A program made the translations under genes and the position numbers. The notes under the pieces were generated by a model. That model was not told the DNA's origin. It did not search any database and worked only from the letters and a program-made list of their open reading frames with translations. 5,444 nucleotides of DNA from Azonexus sp. (GTDB taxonomy: Bacteria; Pseudomonadota; Gammaproteobacteria; Burkholderiales; Rhodocyclaceae): the NCBI GenBank assembly GCA_023150195.1, contig JAKLLI010000149.1, forward strand, positions 1-5,444, given 5' to 3'. This document shows positions 1 to 5,444 of the stretch, piece by piece (position 1 is the first letter of the stretch; each line of letters begins with the position of its first letter).

Positions 1-1
1 G

Positions 2-289
2 GATTTGCGGATCAAGTTCAATCTGGGCAAAGTCGAATACACCCCGTTCACCGTCGTCATCATCCTGAATGTTGCCGGTCGGGTCATCGGTGCCGTGGTC
101 GACAGCGTCTCGGACGTGATTTCGCTCACGCCGGCGCAAATCCGGCAGGCACCGGATTTCTCGGGCACCTTCGATACCAAATACATTCAGGGTTTGGCGG
201 CCATTGATCAACGCATGTTGATCGTGACCGATATCGAGCGTCTGATGACCAGTGCCGACATGGCGTTGATCGATTCGGCCGCCGAGTAA
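2..289 (+). CDS. cheW: CheW chemotaxis coupling protein, 3' part (5' end outside window)
   Basis: CheW is the cytoplasmic adaptor that links MCP signalling tips to the histidine kinase CheA in receptor arrays. The 95 codons in view match the C-terminal half of the SH3-like CheW fold: VVIILNVAGRVIGAVVDSVS, then the VISLTPAQI segment, the YIQGLAAID stretch, the RMLIVTDIERLM strand-helix, and TAA at 287-289. A complete CheW is usually about 150-170 residues, so roughly 60-75 are missing upstream. A TTG at 5-7 could pass as a start, but the reading frame is open to the window edge and the protein would lack half its fold, so the true start lies outside. The stop is 23 nt before the first MCP gene with no terminator between, which fits one operon. 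A CheV or a CheA P5 domain is less likely, because the protein ends about 12 residues after the RLM motif with nothing attached. Confidence 0.93.
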   Translation, partial: DLRIKFNLGKVEYTPFTVVIILNVAGRVIGAVVDSVSDVISLTPAQIRQAPDFSGTFDTKYIQGLAAIDQRMLIVTDIERLMTSADMALIDSAAE

Positions 290-312
290 AGCGCTAGCGG
301 CACGCATTCCCC

Positions 313-2661
313 ATGCTGAATCTTCGCAACTGGAATATTGGCAGCCGGCTGATCATGACGACCGCCGGCGCCTTGGTGCTGATGCTGACCTTTGTCGCCA
401 TCGCCTTGTTGGGGCTGCGCATGATCGGCGACAAGGCTGAGCGCATTGCGGGCAACGCTTCGGAGATAACGCGCCAGGCGCTGGAGATGGAAACCCGTGG
501 ACTGTCCATCGGCAATACCATGCGGGATCTGATGCGTGCGGCCGAAGCGGGCGGCCAGTCCGGTGCTCAGGCAGACATCGCTGCGATCTTTGCCGACGTG
601 GCGGTCCTTGAGGCTGACATTGGCAAGCGACTTGATGATGAGGCCTTGCGTGAGATTTTCGTCAGCATTGCGCCGCTGCGCAGCGAGGCGGAGGCGGTCA
701 GCCGCCAATTGGGCGAGATGATCGGCCATGGCGACCGTGCTACGGTCGACGCGCATTTCAATGAAAAATTCAAACCAGCCATGCAGGCATGGGCGGCGCG
801 AATTTCCGATCTCGTCACCCGGGTCCACGCGCAAAATCAGGCGGGACTTGCTGAAATCGCCGAGACGCGCGGGACGGTTCAGACTGTAATGTTTGCGCTC
901 ATCGTCATTGCTGTCCTGGTCATGATCCCTTCAGGGCTTTGGGTCACTCGCCAGATTACCGGCCCCTTGCATGCGGCCGTCGATGTGGCCAATGCCGTGG
1001 CCAGCGGCAACTTTGACAATGCGCTGGATCTGTCCGGTCGCGATGAACCAGCGCAATTGATGCAGGCCTTGAGTCGCATGCAGCAAGATCTGAAGGCACG
1101 AACCGAAGCCGAACGCCGGGTGGCCAGTGAGGCCCTGCGCATCAAAGTGGCACTGGACGGCACATCGAACAGCGTGATGGTGGCGGATGTGGACGGCATC
1201 ATCATCTATTGCAATCAAGCCGTCCTGGCCATGATGCGTGCGGCGGAAGCCGATTTGCGCAAGGCCTTGCCGGACTTTCGTGCCGATCGCATTCTCGGCT
1301 CCAGTTTCGACATCTACCACCGTGAGCCGTCCCGGCAGCGCAGCATGCTGGCCGGGTTGAAGGGTAACCATCGGACCCAGATCGAAGTGGGCGGCCGAAC
1401 CTTCTCCCTGGTTGCCAGTCCGATCGTTGGCGAGCAGGGCGAGCGGCTGGGAACCGTGGTCGAGTGGCTCGATCGCACCGCCGAAGTGGCGATCGAGGCC
1501 GAGGTGAGCGGCATCATCCGCGCCGCCGCCTCGGGTGATTTTTCACGGCGCATTGCCGCCGATGGCCTGCAAGGCTTTTTCCGCGAGATTTCCGCGGGTA
1601 TCAACAGTTTGCTGGATGCCAGTGGTCGAGCGCTCGAAGAGGTTGGTGCCATGTTGAATCGCCTGTCAAACGGTGATCTGACGCAAAAAATCGACAGCGA
1701 TTATCAGGGAGTGCTCGGTCGGCTGCGTGACGATGCGAACGCGACGGTAGACAAGTTGCGCGAAATCGTTTTCTCGATCAAGGGCGCCAGCGACTCGATC
1801 AACACAGCGGCTCAGGAAATTGCATCGGGCAATCAGGATCTGTCGGCTCGTACCGAGCAGCAGGCCTCCAGCCTCGAAGAAACGGCGTCCAGCATGGAGC
1901 AATTGACCGGAACGGTGCGGCATAACGCCGAAAACTCCCGTTCGGCCAATGAACTGGCTGCCAGCGCCCAGTCGGTTGCCGAGCAAGGCGGTGGGGTGGT
2001 GGCGCGGATGGTCGACACCATGTCGGCCATCAATCAGTCCAGTAACCGGATTGCCGACATCATCGGCGTGATCGATGGCATTGCCTTCCAGACCAATATT
2101 CTGGCGCTCAATGCCGCGGTGGAAGCTGCCCGAGCCGGTGAGCAGGGCCGCGGCTTTGCCGTGGTTGCGACCGAAGTCCGTAACCTGGCCCAGCGCAGCG
2201 CTGGTGCCGCCAAAGAAATCAAATCCTTGATTGCCGATTCCGTGGATAAGGTCGAGCAGGGCAATCAACTGGCCAATCAGGCCGGCAAAACAATGACCGA
2301 GGTGGTTAACAGCATTCAGCGCGTTGCCCAGATCATGGCGGATATTTCCAGCGCCAGTCGCGAGCAGAGCGGCGGTATCGAACAGGTCGGACGTGCCGTT
2401 ACGCAAATGGATGAAATGACTCAGCAAAATGCCGCCCTGGTTGAGGAGGCGGCAGCGGCCGCCGAAAGTCTCGAGGAGCAGGCGCGCATGCTGGTACACG
2501 CGGTCTCCGTGTTCAAGTTGTCTGCTTTTCCTGCCTTGGCCGCCAATGTCCCGTTGAATGTGCCTGTTGCGATACCGCGGTCGACGGGGCGCGCAGGCGA
2601 AAAATTGGCGGCCCTGCCGTCACCTGCCTTGCCCGATGATGATGAGTGGGCGGAGTTCTAG
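313..2661 (+). CDS. Methyl-accepting chemotaxis protein with periplasmic domain and Aer2-like PAS
   Basis: This 782-aa inner-membrane chemoreceptor should control CheA through CheW. Domains in order: short cytoplasmic N-terminus, TM1 (about 13-35), all-helical periplasmic domain of about 150 aa with no recognised ligand motif (36-189), TM2 (190-212), HAMP (213-265), PAS (275-392), two more HAMP-like units (about 396-437 and 439-486), and the signalling hairpin (about 487-736) with the invariant tip [16 protein letters not shown] from E604. Gapless similarity to Tsr suggests the 36-heptad class. Candidate methylation sites are Q516, E523, Q530 and E712. The C-terminus, DEWAEF, fits the xWxxF pentapeptide that tethers CheR/CheB in other bacteria. 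PAS residues H336 and W385 match the heme ligand and O2-contact Trp of P. aeruginosa Aer2. ATG 313 is the first start after an in-frame TAG at 295-297; no good Shine-Dalgarno is visible. The MCP call is certain; the heme role is inferred. Confidence 0.97.
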   Translation: MLNLRNWNIGSRLIMTTAGALVLMLTFVAIALLGLRMIGDKAERIAGNASEITRQALEMETRGLSIGNTMRDLMRAAEAGGQSGAQADIAAIFADVAVLEADIGKRLDDEALREIFVSIAPLRSEAEAVSRQLGEMIGHGDRATVDAHFNEKFKPAMQAWAARISDLVTRVHAQNQAGLAEIAETRGTVQTVMFALIVIAVLVMIPSGLWVTRQITGPLHAAVDVANAVASGNFDNALDLSGRDEPAQLMQALSRMQQDLKARTEAERRVASEALRIKVALDGTSNSVMVADVDGIIIYCNQAVLAMMRAAEADLRKALPDFRADRILGSSFDIYHREPSRQRSMLAGLKGNHRTQIEVGGRTFSLVASPIVGEQGERLGTVVEWLDRTAEVAIEAEVSGIIRAAASGDFSRRIAADGLQGFFREISAGINSLLDASGRALEEVGAMLNRLSNGDLTQKIDSDYQGVLGRLRDDANATVDKLREIVFSIKGASDSINTAAQEIASGNQDLSARTEQQASSLEETASSMEQLTGTVRHNAENSRSANELAASAQSVAEQGGGVVARMVDTMSAINQSSNRIADIIGVIDGIAFQTNILALNAAVEAARAGEQGRGFAVVATEVRNLAQRSAGAAKEIKSLIADSVDKVEQGNQLANQAGKTMTEVVNSIQRVAQIMADISSASREQSGGIEQVGRAVTQMDEMTQQNAALVEEAAAAAESLEEQARMLVHAVSVFKLSAFPALAANVPLNVPVAIPRSTGRAGEKLAALPSPALPDDDEWAEF
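2056..2203 (+). repeat. Paralogous repeat, copy 1: MCP signalling-tip coding segment
   Basis: This 148-nt segment encodes residues 582-630 of the first MCP, the hairpin tip. It aligns without gaps to 4918-5065. I count 11 mismatches (about 93% identity), all in third codon positions and all silent. It is the best-conserved part of a longer, more diverged similarity that covers HAMP, PAS, the HAMP-like units and the signalling domain of both receptors. Confidence 0.9.
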
Positions 2662-2679
2662 CCCAACCGATAATAATGA
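2659..2679 (+). other. Stacked in-frame stop codons between the two MCP genes
   Basis: The first MCP ends with TAG at 2659-2661. Three sense codons later the same frame reads TAA TAA TGA (2671-2679), and the second MCP starts in that same frame at 2692. Readthrough of the TAG would therefore stop before fusing the two receptors. The stops also fix the second gene's start, since no start codon lies between 2679 and 2692 in frame. Confidence 0.85.
2666..2673 (+). promoter_or_regulatory. Possible sigma-28 (FliA) -10 element, ACCGATAA
   Basis: The gap between the two MCP genes contains ACCGATAA, which matches 7 of 8 bases of the known flagellar sigma-28 -10 box GCCGATAA. It would start transcription about 12 nt before the ATG at 2692 and would give the second receptor its own flagellar-class promoter. 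Against it, the bases at the expected -35 position (2647-2654, tgggcgga) barely match TAAAGTTT, and the core GCCGAT is frequent in this DNA as Ala-Asp codons. It is a weak candidate only. Confidence 0.2.
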
Positions 2680-2691
2680 GATGGATGCCCG

Positions 2692-5444
2692 ATGAGAGAT
2701 AACCAGCCAGTGACCCAACGCGAGATTTTGTTGACCGATCGATCCCTGATCGTCTCCAAAACGGATCTGAAAGGTCGCATTACCTACATCAACAAGGACT
2801 TTATCGATATCAGCGGCTTTACCGAGGCCGAGTTGCTTGGTGAGCCGCACAATCTGGTCCGTCATCCCGACATGCCGGTTGAGGCCTTCGCCGATTTTTG
2901 GGCGGATATGAAAGCAGGGCGCCCGTGGACCGGGATGGTCAAGAACCGCTGTAAAAATGGCGATTTTTACTGGGTCCTGGCGACGGCGACGCCGATTCGG
3001 GAAGCGGGCCAGATCACCGGGTACATGTCGGTGCGGCGCTTGGCGACGCGCGAACAGGTCGATGCAGCCGAGCGGGCCTATCGGCTGTTTCGTGAAGGGC
3101 GTGCCGGTGGCTTGAAAATTCGGCACGGCGCGGTCGTTAAAGGGGGTGAAGGGGTGCTGGCGGCGCTTTCCTTGCGCCAGAAGTTGCTGGGCGTTTTTGC
3201 TGCCATGCTGGCGATCATGCTCCTGCTGGCGGGGATGGGCGTTGCCGGCATGAAGGCGATTTCCGGCGATACTGCCCGCCTCCATGATGAGTCAGTCAAA
3301 CCCATGCAGCCACTGGCCGTGATTGGGCGCCTGATGGCAGACAATCGCAGCCAGGTGCTGTTGTCACTGCAGCATGATCCGGCCGGAAAATACGCGGCAT
3401 CGCATGATCACGACCTCGAATTTCACCTCAAGCAAATCGACGCCAACATCGTGGAGATTACGCGCCGTTGGGAAAATTACCTGAGTACGGTCAACGGCGA
3501 GGAAACGGCAGAAAAGGCCAAGGCTTATGCTGCAGCTCGCGGGCGCTATGTCAAGGAAGGATTGCTGGCAGCCAAGGCTGCCTTGCAGGCTGGACAATAT
3601 GACGAGGCCAATCAGGTCATGTTGAAACAGGTCAATCCGCTTTACACCGAGGCGGCGGGATTGGCGACGGGGCTCTACGAATTGGCCGAAGCTGCCGCCG
3701 AGCGGGCGCTGGCCGATGCTGATGCCCGATACAGTCGTGAAATTAAATTGTTAGCGGCGATCCTTTTGCTGGCGCTGGTGGGTAGCTTGTGGGTGGCGTT
3801 TGCGATCATTCGCTCGATTACCCGGCCGGTTGACGAAATCATCCAGACTTTCCAGGCACTGGCTAACGGGGACTTCACCCGCAACATCGATGTGACGCGC
3901 AATGATGAACTCGGCAAGGCCTTGCAGGGCCTGCAGTCCATGCAAATTCAGCAGGGCTTCAATGTGGCCGAGGCGCAGCGCATCGCCAATGACAATTTGC
4001 GAATTCGCGTCGCGCTGGATTGTGTCTCGTCGAATTTGCGTATCGCCGGTGACGACGGTGTCGTGATGTACGCGAATAAAGGGTTGCTGACTACCTTGCG
4101 TCAGATCGAGTCGGGCTTGCGTGAACAGCAGCCGAATTTCCGGGTTGATGGGTTTGTCGGGAGCAATATCGGCTCGTTCTATGCCGATCCCGAGGCCGCC
4201 TTGAAGGTGTTGCGCGAATTGCAAAGCACTCGCCAGACAGAGCTCAATATCGGCGGTCGCATTTATAACGTCATCACCAATCCGATCATCAACGATAGGG
4301 GCGATCGTCTGGGGACCGTGGGTGAGTGGGTAGATCGTACGGCTGAGTTGACCGCGCAGCGTGCCGTGGCCGAATTGATTCAGCGCGCATCTGCCGGGGA
4401 TCTTTCGGCCCGTCTCGATACCACGCAACTCGAAGGCTTCTACCGTGAGTTGGGCGTGGGGATCAACAGTTTGCTGGAAACTTCGGGATCGGCGATCGGG
4501 GAAATCGCCGATCTGCTATCGAACATCGCCGATGGCGACCTGGCGCATACGGTCACGACCGATTATGCCGGTACTTTCGGACGCTTGCGTGACGACGCCA
4601 ATCTGACGGTGGAAAAGCTGCGGGCGCTGGTCAGCGATATCCAGCATTCCGCCGAGACCATCAATGTGGCGGCCAAGGAAATTGCCTCGGGGAATCAGGA
4701 CCTTTCTTCGCGGACCGAAGAGCAGGCCAGCAGCCTTGAAGAAACTGCGTCCAGCATGGAGGAACTGACGGCGACCGTGCGTCAGAACGCAGAAAATGCC
4801 CGTCAGGCCAATGCGCTGGCGACGAATGCACAAGACATTGCCGTCAAGGGCGGCGAGGTCGTGGGGCAAGTGGTCTCGACCATGAGCGCGATCCATCAGT
4901 CCAGCGCCCGCATTTCCGACATCATCGGCGTGATTGATGGCATTGCCTTCCAGACCAATATCCTGGCACTCAATGCCGCGGTGGAAGCTGCCCGGGCCGG
5001 TGAGCAGGGCCGTGGTTTTGCCGTTGTGGCGACGGAAGTCCGTAACCTTGCACAGCGCAGCGCTGCCGCCGCAAGGGAAATCAAGGGCCTGATTTCGGAC
5101 TCGGTGGACAAGGTCGAAACCGGCAATCGTCTGGTTGACCAGGCCGGGCGCACCATGGACGAGGTGGTGGGCAGTATTAGCCGTGTCGCCAAAATTGTGA
5201 CCGATATTGCGGAAGCCAGTCGCGAGCAAAGTGCCGGCATTGAGCAGGTGTCTCTGGCCGTCAGCCAGATGGACGAGGTGACCCAGCAGAATGCCGCGTT
5301 GGTCGAACAGGCCGCTGCCGCCGCTGAAAGCCTCGAGGAGCAGGCTGGGCAACTGGCCAATTCGGTGTCGGTCTTCAAACTGGCAGAGCAGCCGCGTTTG
5401 GCTGCGCCGGTTGCAGAGCCCGCTGGGGATCGGCGATTGGCCGA
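2692..5444 (+). CDS. Methyl-accepting chemotaxis protein with N-terminal Aer-type PAS, periplasmic domain and second PAS (3' end outside window)
   Basis: This is a second chemoreceptor; 917 codons are in view with no stop. Domains: Aer-like PAS (about 8-125) with NLVRHPDMP at 54-62, WTGMVKN at 79-85 and NGDFYW at 87-93 region; linker; TM1 (165-186); periplasmic helical domain resembling the TarH/four-helix-bundle type (187-352); TM2 (353-373); HAMP (374-425, canonical DELG at 405-408); second PAS (435-553); two HAMP-like units (about 558-600 and 602-645); complete signalling hairpin (about 650-897, tip [12 protein letters not shown] from E765). Candidate methylation sites are E677, E684, E691 and Q873. 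By comparison with the upstream paralogue, only the rest of a flexible tail is missing. ATG 2692 is the first start after in-frame stops at 2671-2679; the ribosome site is weak. R57, H58 and D60 coincide in number with the FAD-binding residues of E. coli Aer as I recall them. The second PAS has Tyr497 where the paralogue has the heme-type His. It probably senses redox state/energy plus a periplasmic cue. Confidence 0.96.
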   Translation, partial: MRDNQPVTQREILLTDRSLIVSKTDLKGRITYINKDFIDISGFTEAELLGEPHNLVRHPDMPVEAFADFWADMKAGRPWTGMVKNRCKNGDFYWVLATATPIREAGQITGYMSVRRLATREQVDAAERAYRLFREGRAGGLKIRHGAVVKGGEGVLAALSLRQKLLGVFAAMLAIMLLLAGMGVAGMKAISGDTARLHDESVKPMQPLAVIGRLMADNRSQVLLSLQHDPAGKYAASHDHDLEFHLKQIDANIVEITRRWENYLSTVNGEETAEKAKAYAAARGRYVKEGLLAAKAALQAGQYDEANQVMLKQVNPLYTEAAGLATGLYELAEAAAERALADADARYSREIKLLAAILLLALVGSLWVAFAIIRSITRPVDEIIQTFQALANGDFTRNIDVTRNDELGKALQGLQSMQIQQGFNVAEAQRIANDNLRIRVALDCVSSNLRIAGDDGVVMYANKGLLTTLRQIESGLREQQPNFRVDGFVGSNIGSFYADPEAALKVLRELQSTRQTELNIGGRIYNVITNPIINDRGDRLGTVGEWVDRTAELTAQRAVAELIQRASAGDLSARLDTTQLEGFYRELGVGINSLLETSGSAIGEIADLLSNIADGDLAHTVTTDYAGTFGRLRDDANLTVEKLRALVSDIQHSAETINVAAKEIASGNQDLSSRTEEQASSLEETASSMEELTATVRQNAENARQANALATNAQDIAVKGGEVVGQVVSTMSAIHQSSARISDIIGVIDGIAFQTNILALNAAVEAARAGEQGRGFAVVATEVRNLAQRSAAAAREIKGLISDSVDKVETGNRLVDQAGRTMDEVVGSISRVAKIVTDIAEASREQSAGIEQVSLAVSQMDEVTQQNAALVEQAAAAAESLEEQAGQLANSVSVFKLAEQPRLAAPVAEPAGDRRLA
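4918..5065 (+). repeat. Paralogous repeat, copy 2: MCP signalling-tip coding segment
   Basis: This is the partner of 2056-2203, encoding the same peptide at residues 743-791 of the second MCP. The direct orientation and the distance of 2862 nt mean that recombination between the copies would produce one chimeric receptor: the first MCP's sensors joined to the second MCP's C-terminal tail. Confidence 0.9.

Noticed and set aside
208..234. TCAA, 15 nt, ACCGATAT: a sigma-28-like arrangement inside cheW, upstream of the first MCP
   Set aside because: The -10 part encodes the conserved CheW peptide VTDI, so the match is explained by protein coding, and it has two mismatches to the -10 box.
5..289. 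TTG at 5 as the real start of a short CheW
   Set aside because: The frame is open upstream to the window edge and the product would lack the first half of the CheW fold, so this is an edge truncation.
292..299. Perfect 8-bp palindrome CGCTAGCG between cheW and the first MCP
   Set aside because: It is too short for a terminator or a convincing operator, has no T-run, and is expected by chance in DNA of this composition.
208..1371. Other minus-strand open frames across the cheW/MCP junction and the MCP sensory region
   Set aside because: They are antisense to well-supported genes, have compositions typical of shadow frames, and show no recognisable domain.
1666..2499. 277-codon open frame on the minus strand, similar in sequence to another at 4516-5352
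   Set aside because: Both lie antisense to the two MCP signalling domains in the same relative register. Their resemblance follows from the conserved sense strand. No independent start context or known family is seen.
2676..2702. Tiny overlapping ORFs (8 codons from ATG 2676; 4 codons from ATG 2681 ending in ATGA at the second MCP start)
   Set aside because: A leader peptide with translational coupling is conceivable, but no Shine-Dalgarno supports these starts and ORFs this short arise by chance.

Overview
The window is a stretch of a bacterial chemotaxis locus, all on the + strand. It holds the 3' end of a CheW coupling-protein gene, one complete methyl-accepting chemotaxis protein (MCP) gene, and most of a second, larger MCP gene that runs off the right edge. 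Moderately GC-rich codon use, the 36-heptad Tsr-like signalling domain, and a C-terminal EWAEF pentapeptide on the complete MCP suggest a motile proteobacterium. I would guess a betaproteobacterium of the Rhodocyclaceae type, but no marker gene fixes the taxon.

Layout: 2-289 is the C-terminal part of CheW. After a 23-nt gap, 313-2661 encodes a 782-aa MCP: TM1, periplasmic helical domain, TM2, HAMP, PAS, two further HAMP-like units, signalling hairpin and a tail ending in a CheR/CheB-docking-type pentapeptide. After a 30-nt gap, 2692 to the end encodes at least 917 aa of a second MCP. It repeats that layout and adds an Aer-type FAD-binding PAS domain in front of TM1. No gap has room for, or shows, a hairpin terminator, so the three genes probably form one operon. 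Non-coding DNA totals only 53 nt.

How the genes would work together: the two receptors sense inputs and control CheA kinase through CheW, the product of the first gene. The sensor content is the most informative part. The complete receptor's PAS domain keeps, at exact 49-residue spacing, the His and Trp that correspond to the heme ligand and O2-contacting Trp of Pseudomonas aeruginosa Aer2, so it is a candidate heme/gas sensor. The paralogous PAS of the second receptor has Tyr in place of that His, so it has probably lost or changed cofactor. The second receptor's extra N-terminal PAS keeps the Aer FAD motif. The pair therefore looks like duplicated receptors that split redox/oxygen sensing between heme and FAD, each with its own periplasmic domain. 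These cofactor assignments are inferences from motifs recalled from known proteins, not from a search. I see no mobile element, CRISPR array, RNA gene or clearly new system; the long minus-strand ORFs are shadows of the MCP genes.
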